Source: Fusobacterium varium (lineage in GTDB: Bacteria; Fusobacteriota; Fusobacteriia; Fusobacteriales; Fusobacteriaceae). From it: a stretch of 64,000 nucleotides of DNA. Shown piece after piece: positions 1 through 7,558 of the stretch (position 1 is its first letter; the number at the start of each line of letters is the position of its first letter). The notes beneath the pieces are model-generated. The model did not search any database. It was not told where the DNA came from and was given only the letters and a program-made list of their open reading frames with translations. The stretch lies in contig JADYUE010000002.1 in NCBI GenBank assembly GCA_021531615.1, forward strand, positions 1 to 64,000, read 5' to 3'. A program made the position numbers and the translations under genes.

Positions 1-552
1 TGCATTGCAAAAAATGAAAGCCATAGCTCCTTCACAGTCATTAGTAGCTTTAAATTCATCAAAGCATAAAGCTTGAGGAAGATAATTTTTATTAGGTAAA
101 TGTTCCTTAAAAAAAGAATTAATAATTCTATTAACAGTATTTGGAGAAACATTAAAATCAGAAGCAATGTCTTTTTCAGAAATATTTTTTTGTAATTTAA
201 GAGTAATAGCCAATTTAACATCGTTAGAAATACAACAATTTTTATCAACAATATCAGTTTCAGCGCTGAAAGTTTTGCCACAATCTTTACAACGGAATCT
301 TTGTTTTTGTAATCTTAAAATAGAGTTATATTCTAAAATTTTTAGAAGTCTAATATTTGAAGTTTTAGAACCCCATTTAATGATATTCTTTCCATGACAG
401 TGAGGACATTGATTAGGAGAATAAGAGAGTTTAGCATGAATAATTTTAGAATATACTCCTTTAAAATTTTCCATAGAAATTCCATTTTCAGTAAAAGTAA
501 TATTTTTATCTTTAATATTTAGTAAATTTTTGATAGAATAGATTTGAGACAA
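1..552 (-). CDS. ISL3-family transposase, 5' part only (runs off the left edge)
   Basis: Reading leftward from a TTG at 552, the frame stays open to the window edge (184 codons). AGGAGG lies 8 nt upstream, which decides the start. Two CxxC pairs (residues about 49-52, CPHC, and 88-91, CKDC) followed by a helix-turn-helix-like stretch match the N-terminal zinc-binding and HTH layout of ISL3-type transposases, which move DNA with a DDE catalytic domain. That catalytic domain lies outside the window, so activity cannot be judged. It sits in the host sequence just beyond the left prophage boundary. Confidence 0.75.
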   Translation of the reverse strand, partial: MSQIYSIKNLLNIKDKNITFTENGISMENFKGVYSKIIHAKLSYSPNQCPHCHGKNIIKWGSKTSNIRLLKILEYNSILRLQKQRFRCKDCGKTFSAETDIVDKNCCISNDVKLAITLKLQKNISEKDIASDFNVSPNTVNRIINSFFKEHLPNKNYLPQALCFDEFKATNDCEGAMAFIFCNA

Positions 553-614
553 GTAAACGACCTCCTTATATTTTGTTTGGCGACTTAATTTTATCAGGAA
601 AATTTACTTGTCTC
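547..614. repeat. 12-bp inverted repeat around the transposase start
   Basis: GAGACAAGTAAA at 547-558 is repeated in inverted form at 603-614. The left arm contains the TTG start and the ribosome-binding site lies in the loop. A transcript entering from outside the element would fold and could mask translation, a control known for other insertion sequences. The outer arm may be part of the element's terminal repeat. The other end of the element is not visible. Confidence 0.45.
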
Positions 615-695
615 ATCTTTTTTTACAAAAAAGTAAAAAAGGTGTTAATACATTTAAGTACCAACACCAAAAATTAAACACCCTAAATAAAAAAT

Positions 696-742
696 GGCTG
701 TGCAAATTGATAATTTTAATTATTAATTTGTTCAGCCTTTTT
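696..742 (+). terminator. Long hairpin with T-run
   Basis: An imperfect stem of about 20 bp (696-737, with a few G-U pairs) is followed by TTTTT. It lies in the 553-1013 stretch, in which I see no convincing gene, only this and two further hairpins and the left prophage boundary. Confidence 0.5.
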
Positions 743-791
743 CTTTTGATTGGAGTTTTATTAAGATTTTTAAGAGAATTTTGTAGAATAA

Positions 792-816
792 AAAAAGTGG
801 GAAAAATCCCACTTTT
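792..816. terminator. Bidirectional hairpin terminator
   Basis: AAAAAGTGGG / CCCACTTTTT arms around a 5-nt A loop give a perfect stem with A and T tracts on both sides. Before prophage insertion this would have been just downstream of guaA, so it is probably the original guaA terminator. Confidence 0.6.
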
Positions 817-821
817 TACAG

Positions 822-850
822 TTAAGCCTATTTTAAGTCCAATAGGCTTA
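822..850. terminator. Hairpin, possible terminator
   Basis: The arms AAGCCTATT and AATAGGCTT enclose an 8-nt loop. There is no clear T-run, so its role as a terminator is uncertain. Confidence 0.3.
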
Positions 851-888
851 GTTATTAACTGAAATTGAGTATTTATAATCTTGAAAAA

Positions 889-900
889 TTATTCCCACTC
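889..900. other. Left attachment site core
   Basis: TTATTCCCACTC is shared with 35075-35086. On the minus strand it reads GAGTGGGAATAA, the guaA 3' end. The prophage side next to it continues with a guaA-like triplet, so the phage site mimics a little more of the gene than the strict core. Confidence 0.85.
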
Positions 901-993
901 AATTTCTATACTTTACTTTCTGCCTTAAAAGTGTTTTATTTTTTTCATTTCCTATTACACCTTATATAATACCCAATACTTTTTTATCTCTTA

Positions 994-1012
994 TAAGTCC
1001 AATTTAAGCCCA
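994..1012. repeat. Direct repeat, candidate integrase arm-binding site (left)
   Basis: The 19-mer TAAGTCCAATTTAAGCCCA is exactly repeated at 34999-35017, inside the other prophage end. Tyrosine integrases bind such arm-type repeats flanking the core. It ends 2 bp before the integrase stop codon. Confidence 0.65.
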
Positions 1013-1013
1013 T

Positions 1014-2090
1014 TTACTTTTTAGTGTGCAATTCCTCTAAAAACTCAATCATTCTTTGACTATTCGGGTCGTAAATATGGGCATAAATTTTAAAGGTCGT
1101 TTCTATATTCTCGTGTCCTAATCTTTTTGAAATCGTCGCAATATCTAGCCCTTTGTGTAGTAATAAAGATGCGTGGCTATGCCTCAAATCGTGTATTCTT
1201 ATGATTTTTACCCCTGCTTTAGCCGCAAAGGTTTTTATATCTTTTTCAAAAAGGCTTTTAGTAAATGGAAACAGCCTAGTTTTTTCACTTGGGCAATAAA
1301 GGCTATTTATATAATTTCTCAACTCTTCAATTATAGTGCTAGTGACTTCTATTTGCCTACGGCTTTTAGGTGTCTTAGGCTCTGTAATTAAGTCAACGCT
1401 TTTAAGTCGTTGATAGCTTTTGTTTATACTGATAATATTTTTACTAAAGTTTATATCTCCAATAGTAAGCGCCAGCATCTCTCCAATACGCATACCCGTC
1501 CAAAACAAAAGTTTTAAAGCTAAAAGTGTGACCGGTTTTTCCTTTGCGCTTTCTGCTACTCTTTCAAACTCTTCTATACTCCATATTTTCATTTCTTCCG
1601 CGTGTTTACGCCCCATACTTCCCGCCTTATTACAAGGGTTATACTCCAATCCGTAATATTTGACAGCGTAATTCAAAATCGCTGTTAATTGATTATTTAG
1701 AGTTTTTAAATAAGTTTGAGAGAAAAGAGCTCCACTTTTTGTTTTCTGGCTCATCATTTCGTTTTGCCACGCCCGTATAGTTACCGGCGTAATATTTTCT
1801 ACTTTCATTTTTTCAAAATAAGGCAATAGCTTTTTTTCAAATAAATTCTTTTTATTTTCGAAAGTGCTTTCTTTTACCCTCTTTTTTATGTCATTCATAT
1901 AAAGTTCATAAAAAGATGCAAAAGTCATACTCATTGAGCAAGCCTTTTGTGTTATTTGCTCCGCCTCGTATTGCTTAGCCTCTTTTAGCGTTTTAAAGCC
2001 TCTTTTTTTCTTTTGTTTTCTTTTTCCGAAAGCATCAGTTATATAAAATCTAGCTGTATACGTTCCGTTTGGCTCTTTTGTGATAGGCAT
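1014..2090 (-). CDS. int: Tyrosine site-specific integrase
   Basis: This 358-aa protein integrates and excises the prophage at guaA. An N-terminal arm-binding domain (about 1-45) precedes a SAM-like core-binding domain (about 52-140) and a catalytic domain. Visible catalytic residues are R201 (in TGMRIGEM), a Lys in EPKTPKSRR, H300-R303 (IHDLRHSH), H326 (LGHENIETT) and the nucleophile Y336. Length and motifs fit the usual Gram-positive-type phage integrases. Its start shares a base with the stop of the upstream gene (TAATG), so the two are translationally coupled. It lies 114 bp inside the left attachment core. Confidence 0.96.
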   Translation of the reverse strand: MPITKEPNGTYTARFYITDAFGKRKQKKKRGFKTLKEAKQYEAEQITQKACSMSMTFASFYELYMNDIKKRVKESTFENKKNLFEKKLLPYFEKMKVENITPVTIRAWQNEMMSQKTKSGALFSQTYLKTLNNQLTAILNYAVKYYGLEYNPCNKAGSMGRKHAEEMKIWSIEEFERVAESAKEKPVTLLALKLLFWTGMRIGEMLALTIGDINFSKNIISINKSYQRLKSVDLITEPKTPKSRRQIEVTSTIIEELRNYINSLYCPSEKTRLFPFTKSLFEKDIKTFAAKAGVKIIRIHDLRHSHASLLLHKGLDIATISKRLGHENIETTFKIYAHIYDPNSQRMIEFLEELHTKK

Positions 2091-2842
2091 TACTCGTCCC
2101 TCTTTTCAAGTCCTAATTTTTCATATAAAAACTTACGGTTTACTCTACCCCTTATTATCATATAACCTTTTTCTTTCATTTCCTCGTTTACTTCTTTCAT
2201 AACTTTATACGCCTTTGTCATTTTGACCTTGCATAGTTTTGCTACTTCTTCCGCTGTTAAAAAATCAGACATTTTCATTCCCTCGCTTTTTTCAATAATT
2301 GTTTTCAATTTTTCCAATTCGAAAATTTTAATTTTTTTTGGTGTGTCTACCATTTCCAAAAACTCTTTTATTGATGATGTAAAGCATACTATCATCGCCA
2401 CATCATTAAGCGACAAAAACAAACTTCCTGCCTCATATCTTATAATCGTCAAGCCACTTTTTCCTATAACTTCCCCGAGTTGCTGGGGGGTCATTTTCAA
2501 TCGTCGCCTTAACATTCTTAATGTTGTCCCTTTTATTTTTTCTTTTTCAATGTCCTTTTCTAGTGGTTTTAATTTAAAAAACCTATCTATTCCCTCGATA
2601 AAACTTGATGAGCTACTAACATTTATTATAATTGCGCTTTCACTCATCAAAATATATCGAGGTCTGCCACTTATCTTTTTTTCAAAGATATACTCTATAC
2701 TATTTATAGTAATTGTATACCTTTTTATTTCCACGTTAGTATTATAGATGTTATTATTTTTGTCTATTCCTATTTTTTTAAGTTTTCTTTCAAATTGGCA
2801 CTTGATGCCTGTTTTCTTAAAATAATATAAAATATTTTGCAC
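2090..2842 (-). CDS. Two-domain DNA-binding protein, possible excisionase/regulator
   Basis: This 250-aa protein has an unfamiliar N-terminal 100 residues, then a helix-turn-helix of XRE type (about 105-165: LRMLRRRLKMTPQQLGEV) and a second HTH-like end (about 190-245: FLTAEEVAKLCKV...TKAYKVMKEVNEEM) resembling excisionase-like domains. Directly upstream of and coupled to integrase, it may control recombination direction or early transcription. Its start lies 9 bp from a perfect palindrome. Function is inferred from position and fold only. Confidence 0.7.
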   Translation of the reverse strand: MQNILYYFKKTGIKCQFERKLKKIGIDKNNNIYNTNVEIKRYTITINSIEYIFEKKISGRPRYILMSESAIIINVSSSSSFIEGIDRFFKLKPLEKDIEKEKIKGTTLRMLRRRLKMTPQQLGEVIGKSGLTIIRYEAGSLFLSLNDVAMIVCFTSSIKEFLEMVDTPKKIKIFELEKLKTIIEKSEGMKMSDFLTAEEVAKLCKVKMTKAYKVMKEVNEEMKEKGYMIIRGRVNRKFLYEKLGLEKRDE

Positions 2843-2850
2843 CTTTCCTC

Positions 2851-2870
2851 ATTTCGCAAGCTTGCGAAAT
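2851..2870. promoter_or_regulatory. Perfect 20-bp palindrome, candidate centromere (parS-like) or operator
   Basis: ATTTCGCAAGCTTGCGAAAT is self-complementary over all 20 bp. It lies in the gap just downstream of the ParA/ParB-like pair, where plasmid centromeres often sit. The same core recurs at 25784-25801 and, with one central base, at 19236-19252 and imperfectly at 11077-11093. Confidence 0.65.
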
Positions 2871-2923
2871 TGAACTTTCGGATTTTATCACACACTTTAA
2901 AAGCTAATAACCACACACCTTTT

Positions 2924-3853
2924 TTAATCAATGTCATAATCTACCCAATTGAGCTCTCTTTTAAAAAGTTCGATGTCAGTTTGAGCCTCTTCAAGTGTGC
3001 TGTATTCTCCAAATATTTGCCCTCCGACATTATTTTTTAAACAATATCTGTTTGGGAATAGTTTTATAAAAACTTTGCTGTCCTCTTGTTTTAAGGTTAC
3101 TAGCTCATTGTTTTCAGCGATATATACTTTTGGCTTTTCCTCGACTATTTCAGCATCTATAATATTATTGTCGTATAATGTCAAATTATTTTTTAAAGTG
3201 TTTGCCTCTTCTAGTTCTTTTATTTTCGCTTGTATACTCTGTAAATAACGTTGTATTTGTTCAATCTCTTTTTTAGTTTGTGCAAGCTCTTTTATATTCT
3301 CTGTTTTGGTCGCTTTTTCAAAATGGCTTATCATTCCCAAAACATACTTAGGCTGTTTTGGTTTTACACTCTTCTTTTTATCATCTTGTTTTTTATCTTT
3401 CTCAACAAAAGCTTTTATCTCTTCGGGGTTTGTCAAACCTCTTTCGATAGCGTCTACTTGTGTATTTATTTCCACGTGTTTTCTAGTGAGCTCCTTAACC
3501 GCCGGAATAGATAATTTCGTTATAAATTCTATTCTGTCGGGGGCTTGCATATATAATTCATATCTTTTTGTTAGTTCTGATATTTTATCTTTTGTAAACC
3601 CATTTGCCGTATACCATTCTACAAAAGTAGTGTCCGTGTCCCTTGCTAGTATCAATTTTATTTCATAGATGCTTTTACAAATCTCAAATAAGCTTTTTGT
3701 ATGTCGTTTTATATTCTCTAGTATAACCTCTTCTAATTCTAAAACTTGTTTTTTATCTCTTTCGTTTATATTGAACTTGTCAAAATCAAAAAGTGATTGA
3801 TGCTTGCTTTCCTGTATTGTTTCTTTTAATTCTGCTAAAATTGTATTACTCAT
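2924..3853 (-). CDS. ParB-like/centromere-binding candidate beside ParA
   Basis: This 309-aa protein overlaps the end of the parA-like gene by 8 bp. The middle (about 48-125) has a helical pattern (SLFEICKSIYEIKLIL...FVEWYTANGFTKDKISELTKRYE) resembling DUF3102-type DNA-binding proteins often found beside ParA on plasmids. A charged coiled coil (about 190-235) follows, then a C-terminal domain. No canonical ParB CTPase motif is seen. Role as the adaptor that loads ParA onto the nearby palindromes is inferred from gene order. Confidence 0.55.
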   Translation of the reverse strand: MSNTILAELKETIQESKHQSLFDFDKFNINERDKKQVLELEEVILENIKRHTKSLFEICKSIYEIKLILARDTDTTFVEWYTANGFTKDKISELTKRYELYMQAPDRIEFITKLSIPAVKELTRKHVEINTQVDAIERGLTNPEEIKAFVEKDKKQDDKKKSVKPKQPKYVLGMISHFEKATKTENIKELAQTKKEIEQIQRYLQSIQAKIKELEEANTLKNNLTLYDNNIIDAEIVEEKPKVYIAENNELVTLKQEDSKVFIKLFPNRYCLKNNVGGQIFGEYSTLEEAQTDIELFKRELNWVDYDID

Positions 3854-4556
3854 ATTTTAACACCTCAATTACTCTTTGTATCTCTTTTTGGATAGGGTCT
3901 ATATATTTATTTTTTGCCTCAAAAATTGTTTTCCCCTCTGCTATTATTCTAGTTACTAACCCGGAATGTTTTATCTGTTCTGTTAAAAGTATAGAGTTAT
4001 CATCAGTTATTTTCTTTAAAGCCGAATAATATTTTTTCTCTGTTATACTGTTATGTGTTCTGTTTGGTATGATAGCTTTTATCTTTCTCAAACCTACACT
4101 TTTTATAAACTTGATGATGCTTTCCGTTGTTACGTCGTCCAAGTAAGTAGGTATCACTATTTTGTCAGCTATTTCAACAAATAAATTATCTAATTCAAGT
4201 ACAGGGCTAGCATCAATAATGATATAATCAAATCTACTCTCCAACTTTTCAATAAAGTTCGAAAATTTATAAACCTCTTTTTCATCTATCTTGGTCGTCA
4301 TTAGAGGTATATAAAATAATTGTTCTCTCAATTCCAATACTCCCCCGATGCCCTCTTTTATCCAGCTTTCAAGCCCGGTTTTTAACCTTTTAGCCTCTCC
4401 GCTTTTCCCTGCGAATGTAGGTATATTGTTTTGACTATCCGATGTTATTATTAATACTTTTTTATTTTCAAGACTAAGCCCGTGAGCAAGCCACAAGCTT
4501 AGAATTGACTTACCCACACCACCTTTGTTATTTTTCACTAATATTTTTACAGCCAT
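3846..4556 (-). CDS. parA: ParA-family partition ATPase
   Basis: This 236-aa protein has a deviant Walker A at its N-terminus (KGGVGKS, residues 11-17), an A' motif (TSDSQNN) and a Walker B (YIIIDAS), the signature of ParA/MinD ATPases that move DNA or protein cargo along the nucleoid. It lacks an N-terminal HTH, so it is a type Ib-like short ParA. With the following gene it forms a partition module, unusual in a phage that also has an integrase. It suggests either a plasmid-like phase or a recent plasmid ancestry. Confidence 0.88.
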   Translation of the reverse strand: MAVKILVKNNKGGVGKSILSLWLAHGLSLENKKVLIITSDSQNNIPTFAGKSGEAKRLKTGLESWIKEGIGGVLELREQLFYIPLMTTKIDEKEVYKFSNFIEKLESRFDYIIIDASPVLELDNLFVEIADKIVIPTYLDDVTTESIIKFIKSVGLRKIKAIIPNRTHNSITEKKYYSALKKITDDNSILLTEQIKHSGLVTRIIAEGKTIFEAKNKYIDPIQKEIQRVIEVLKYE

Positions 4557-4568
4557 TTTGCACCTCTC

Positions 4569-4727
4569 CTAATTTTTATCTATGTATAAAATTTTATTAT
4601 CAAGATAAATTGAATAAACGTCATCTGTATCTAGTGATACAAATTTATGTTTTAATAAACTCCACATTTGCACTTCGGCGTCTTGGTCGTATCTCTTTAA
4701 TACCTCTATCAATTCTTTTACTGTCAT
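4569..4727 (-). CDS. Small conserved-style phage protein, 52 aa
   Basis: The peptide begins MTVKELIEVLKRYDQDAEV, a start typical of short phage proteins of unknown function. GAGG lies 8-11 nt before the ATG. It fills the gap between the parA-like gene and the next upstream gene in the same leftward operon. Confidence 0.65.
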   Translation of the reverse strand: MTVKELIEVLKRYDQDAEVQMWSLLKHKFVSLDTDDVYSIYLDNKILYIDKN

Positions 4728-4748
4728 TCTTTAACCTCACTATTATAA

Positions 4749-5114
4749 TTACAATTCCACTACCACACTTTTATCTAACCAATAGCACTTATTTGTATCT
4801 CCCAAACTTTTTACAAATTCTCTTATTGCATCTTTAACTTTTTTAAAGCCTTCCCCTTGATAATCTATGTTATCATTCATATCAACATAACCGTGTTCAT
4901 CTGCATAATCTTCAAATTTACTTTGAATTTCTTGTATAAAATTTTCATCAAAAACATTTTCCAAAGTAGTACCATATATTGTATATCCTGCCTCTTTAAA
5001 TGCCTGTATTTCCTCAACATCGTCAGTTCCTACCAAATATATTTCGTCAACGCTTTCGGCATCTAAAATACAAACATAATCATTTTTATAATCTTTTAAT
5101 TTTATTTTTTCCAT
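4749..5114 (-). CDS. Acidic hypothetical protein, 121 aa
   Basis: I do not recognise this protein. It is strongly acidic (many D/E), without membrane segments or cysteine motifs. GAGGTG precedes the start at good distance, and it sits in the early leftward operon between the 52-aa gene and small genes upstream of it. Acidic early phage proteins can be inhibitors of host DNA-binding proteins, but nothing here proves that. Confidence 0.6.
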   Translation of the reverse strand: MEKIKLKDYKNDYVCILDAESVDEIYLVGTDDVEEIQAFKEAGYTIYGTTLENVFDENFIQEIQSKFEDYADEHGYVDMNDNIDYQGEGFKKVKDAIREFVKSLGDTNKCYWLDKSVVVEL

Positions 5115-5126
5115 TATGCACCTCTC

Positions 5127-5198
5127 TTATCTATCTAAAAACCAAAACACAAACGCTATTAATACCAAGCAAAATATCACATCAATTAAATTTTCCAC
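5127..5198 (-). CDS. Tiny single-span membrane peptide, 23 aa
   Basis: GTG start at 5198 preceded by AAGGGGG. The peptide is almost entirely one hydrophobic helix (LIDVIFCLVLIAFVFWF) ending DR. It lies between two genes of the early operon with no other gene in the gap. Support is only the ribosome-binding site and composition. Confidence 0.4.
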   Translation of the reverse strand: MENLIDVIFCLVLIAFVFWFLDR

Positions 5199-5207
5199 CT
5201 TTCCCCC

Positions 5208-5471
5208 TTACACATTAATTTTATAAGCCGTTTTTTTACCTTTAACTTTGCTAGTAATTTCTTTTTCTAGCTCTGATGCCGTTATTATGCGCCATAAGCA
5301 CCCTACACGCTTTTTGATGATACATTTATCGGCAAACTTTTTATGATGCCTTAAATAAAGTTTAAGAGCCTCTGACGCCGTTATACTAACATCTTTTAAT
5401 ACTTTAGAGTAAACCTCGTTACCCTTTTTTATCTCTTTCAATTTTGTTGTTATTGTGTAGTTATATATCAT
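5208..5471 (-). CDS. Basic hypothetical protein, 87 aa
   Basis: I do not recognise this protein. It is lysine-rich, with no membrane segment or clear domain. It starts 10 nt after the stop of the DnaC-like gene and is presumably co-translated in the replication block. A DNA-associated role is possible only from charge and context. Confidence 0.55.
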   Translation of the reverse strand: MIYNYTITTKLKEIKKGNEVYSKVLKDVSITASEALKLYLRHHKKFADKCIIKKRVGCLWRIITASELEKEITSKVKGKKTAYKINV

Positions 5472-5480
5472 TTATCCCCC

Positions 5481-6284
5481 TCAATACTCGTCCATTGCCT
5501 TTTTAAAGCTGTCTAAATCAAATTTTCTCCTACTCTCTCCAGCAACTCTATATTGATAACACATTTCACTAATACGGTCAGCTACACGGCTACCAAACCG
5601 GCTTTGTATTGACAGCTTATTTTTTATTTGTTCCGCTGTCAAATTTTGATTATCTAGTTGTAAATTTGTTGTAATGATTAAGCTTTTTTTGCTCCTGTAT
5701 CTAGCATCTATCAAATTAAATACCTTGTCCTTGAGCCAATCCGGCACCTGTTCGACCCCCATATCATCAACGATTAAGAGGTCGCATTGTTGGACTTTCT
5801 CCAACACGTCTTGCTCTGCCTCTCCCCATTCCTTACTAACCTTATTCAAGTACAGCCCGAGATTAATAGACATTACCGTTTTATCATTCGCCATAAGCTC
5901 GTTAGCAATGCAAGCCGATGCAAACGTCTTGCCTGTTCCTACCTTGCCATACAAAAACAAACCAAAGGTTTTATTGTCGAGAAAGGCTTTTGTGAATTTT
6001 AAAGCCAATCTCATTACCGCCGGGGTCATATCCGCTGTATTAAAAGTGCTTTGTAAAAATTTAGTATCCACAACCGAAATATCTTTAAATCTTTTTACCC
6101 TGTTGGCTCTGCACTCTGCCTGTCTTTTTCTTTCTGCCTCTTCCATTTCTTTTGCCTTTAGCTTTTCAAGGCAATCACATTCCGGTACCCACCTCATCAA
6201 CTCTTTGATGCTTTCCGGAAAGAATGAGGGTATCTCATTGTCTTTTAATTCCCGATAAGGTTTACCACAATAATTACATTTCAT
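5481..6284 (-). CDS. dnaC: DnaC/DnaI-like helicase loader ATPase
   Basis: This 267-aa AAA+ ATPase should load the host replicative helicase at the phage origin. A CNYCGKPY cysteine pair near the N-terminus and a second CDC suggest zinc binding as in DnaI. Walker A is GKVGTGKT (about 113-120) and Walker B LLIVDDMG (about 169-176). The ATG at 6284 is preferred over an upstream GTG because AAGGGGG lies 7 nt before it. It follows the replisome organizer gene, the classic pair in phages of low-GC hosts. Confidence 0.9.
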   Translation of the reverse strand: MKCNYCGKPYRELKDNEIPSFFPESIKELMRWVPECDCLEKLKAKEMEEAERKRQAECRANRVKRFKDISVVDTKFLQSTFNTADMTPAVMRLALKFTKAFLDNKTFGLFLYGKVGTGKTFASACIANELMANDKTVMSINLGLYLNKVSKEWGEAEQDVLEKVQQCDLLIVDDMGVEQVPDWLKDKVFNLIDARYRSKKSLIITTNLQLDNQNLTAEQIKNKLSIQSRFGSRVADRISEMCYQYRVAGESRRKFDLDSFKKAMDEY

Positions 6285-6296
6285 AACCACACCCCC

Positions 6297-7223
6297 TTAA
6301 AATTCTATGTGGTCATCACGTTCAGCAAATTCGACATCATTTACATCTAGCTTGCTATTGCTCTTGTTGTCATAAGTTTTATAAAATCCCGATAAAACCT
6401 TATCCACTTGCGTATAATTTCTTATGACCGGCAAAGTTGATGATTTACCTTGCAAGTATTCAGATTGATTTATAGCCTCAATGTAATCATCTAGCCTGTC
6501 TATTATCTCCATAGGGTTTATTTGTAATGACACTTGATGTACTGTTGTTTTAGTTGCTTGAGCTATCATCAATAAGAGATTTGAAAACTTTTCTTTAATA
6601 CTTTGAGAATGAGTGAGCGAGTTTTCTTTCTCTTTTTCTCTTATATCTTTCTCTATCTCTATATCTATCTCTTTCTCTATCTCTATCTCTATCTCTTTCT
6701 CTATCTCTATCTCTATCTCTTGTAGGACATTGTCTTTTTTTGTCTTCTCTCCAATTTGGACAATATCATCATCTGTCTTTTCTATGTCTTTTTTTGTCCT
6801 GTCTTCAATTTGGACAACGTCCTTTTTTGTCCCGCTTTTGTCCTCGATAGCCTCTACTTTTTTCTTTTCTCTATATTCTCTCTTTTTTTTAGCATATTCA
6901 GTTTCACAACCTATCATTTTTTGAGTTTCAAGCATAAATAAAGCCCCATCACCTAATTTTTGCATTAAACCCAATTTTAAAAATAATTTTACAGCTGTTC
7001 TAACAACATCAACATTTATTCCTGTTACAGTAGCCAGCATATCCTCTGTGTAGGGTATAACATCTTTGAATAATAATTTACCGTCTGAATTAGCACTCTT
7101 TAATAAAAGTTTCATATAAAAAATTATGTATTCTTTCCCGTTTGGCATATTTTCTATAAGCTTAACTTCTTCTCTTTCAAAAAAATCTACATTTAGCTTT
7201 AACCAAAAATATTTTTTACTCAT
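6297..7223 (-). CDS. Phage replisome organizer (DnaD-like replication initiator)
   Basis: This 308-aa protein has an N-terminal winged-helix domain (about 3-110; start MSKKYFWLKLNVDFF) typical of phage replisome organizer proteins that bind origin DNA and recruit the helicase loader. A charged middle contains two near-copies of a VQI..TKKD unit and then an EIEIEKE low-complexity run (about 169-196). A C-terminal helical domain (about 210-275) follows. The gene start overlaps the stop of a 31-aa reading frame by 8 bp. The DNA of the middle section is a candidate origin. Confidence 0.85.
   Translation of the reverse strand: MSKKYFWLKLNVDFFEREEVKLIENMPNGKEYIIFYMKLLLKSANSDGKLLFKDVIPYTEDMLATVTGINVDVVRTAVKLFLKLGLMQKLGDGALFMLETQKMIGCETEYAKKKREYREKKKVEAIEDKSGTKKDVVQIEDRTKKDIEKTDDDIVQIGEKTKKDNVLQEIEIEIEKEIEIEIEKEIDIEIEKDIREKEKENSLTHSQSIKEKFSNLLLMIAQATKTTVHQVSLQINPMEIIDRLDDYIEAINQSEYLQGKSSTLPVIRNYTQVDKVLSGFYKTYDNKSNSKLDVNDVEFAERDDHIEF
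6646..6720. repeat. TCTATC-type microsatellite inside the replication gene
   Basis: About 75 bp of near-perfect CTCTAT/CTTTCT hexamer repeats encode the Glu-Ile run of the replisome organizer. Units are multiples of six bases, so slippage by whole units keeps the frame and only changes linker length. Confidence 0.75.
6731..6818. repeat. Two iteron-like repeats, candidate replication origin
   Basis: A roughly 33-bp unit (TGTCTTTTTTTGTC, variable bases, then CAATTTGGACAA) occurs at 6731-6763 and 6785-6818, 54 bp apart, with a partial third unit at the right. Replisome organizers of related phage types often bind repeats within their own gene. Origin function is inferred. Confidence 0.4.
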
Positions 7224-7311
7224 TACAGCACCCCACTTTTTCTATAATGTCTTTTATCTTAGTGTTACCCCCGTATATTTTTATCAACTCTTTTAATTTT
7301 AAATAACTCAT
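7216..7311 (-). CDS. Small protein, 31 aa, coupled to the replisome organizer
   Basis: ATG at 7311 with GAGGTG 5 nt upstream. It begins MSYLKLKELIKIYGG and ends 8 nt inside the next gene, which suggests translational coupling. Unknown function. The candidate small RNA at 7362-7424 lies opposite its leader. Confidence 0.5.
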   Translation of the reverse strand: MSYLKLKELIKIYGGNTKIKDIIEKVGCCNE

Positions 7312-7328
7312 CTTTACACCTCTTTTAC

Positions 7329-7356
7329 TTGATTTTTTCAAAAAAGATGGTATAAT
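7329..7356 (+). promoter_or_regulatory. Promoter of a plus-strand small RNA
   Basis: TTGATT (7329-7334), a 16-nt spacer and a perfect TATAAT (7351-7356) point rightward, against the leftward early operon. Confidence 0.6.
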
Positions 7357-7361
7357 AAGAT

Positions 7362-7424
7362 ATAACTTTATTGCGTACCAAGCAAAGTTATACCGCGTGA
7401 GGTTCCCAGCCTCACTTTTTTATT
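7362..7424 (+). ncRNA. Candidate antisense small RNA, about 63 nt
   Basis: It starts just downstream of the consensus promoter. A first hairpin pairs ATAACTTT (7362-7369) with AAAGTTAT (7384-7391). A second, GTGAGG/CCTCAC (7397-7415), is followed by TTTTTTATT, a standard terminator. It has no reading frame of note. It is antisense to the last codons of the zinc-ribbon gene and to the leader of the 31-aa gene, so it could modulate early-operon messages in the lysogen. Confidence 0.55.
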
Positions 7425-7558
7425 ATCCATTCTTTTTCAACAACTTGTGTGATTATCTTTTTATCGCAAATATCACACTTATAATATCTTAATTTTTTAG
7501 TAGCCTTGTGTTTAACGCAATACACTTTTAATTCTGCGTTACATTCCGGACATTTCAC
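7412..7558 (-). CDS. Zinc-ribbon protein, 48 aa
   Basis: GTG start at 7558 overlaps the stop of the upstream gene (GTGA). Cysteine pairs CPEC (near residue 3) and CDIC (near 29) form a zinc ribbon, with many lysines. Small phage zinc ribbons commonly bind nucleic acid or host transcription proteins, but the target is not visible here. Confidence 0.6.
   Translation of the reverse strand: MKCPECNAELKVYCVKHKATKKLRYYKCDICDKKIITQVVEKEWIIKK

Noticed and set aside
834-843. Third copy of TAAGTCCAAT on the host side of the left attachment core
   Set aside because: Only 10 bp match and they lie in a hairpin loop; arm sites should be on the phage side, so this is probably chance.
608-862. Plus-strand reading frame of 84 codons left of the prophage
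   Set aside because: It runs through three hairpins, has no ribosome-binding site and unlikely composition, so I treat the stretch as non-coding.
2223-2747. Long plus-strand frame opposite the two-HTH gene
   Set aside because: It is a shadow of the minus-strand gene, with low-complexity Ser/Ile/Leu/Phe composition and no start signal.
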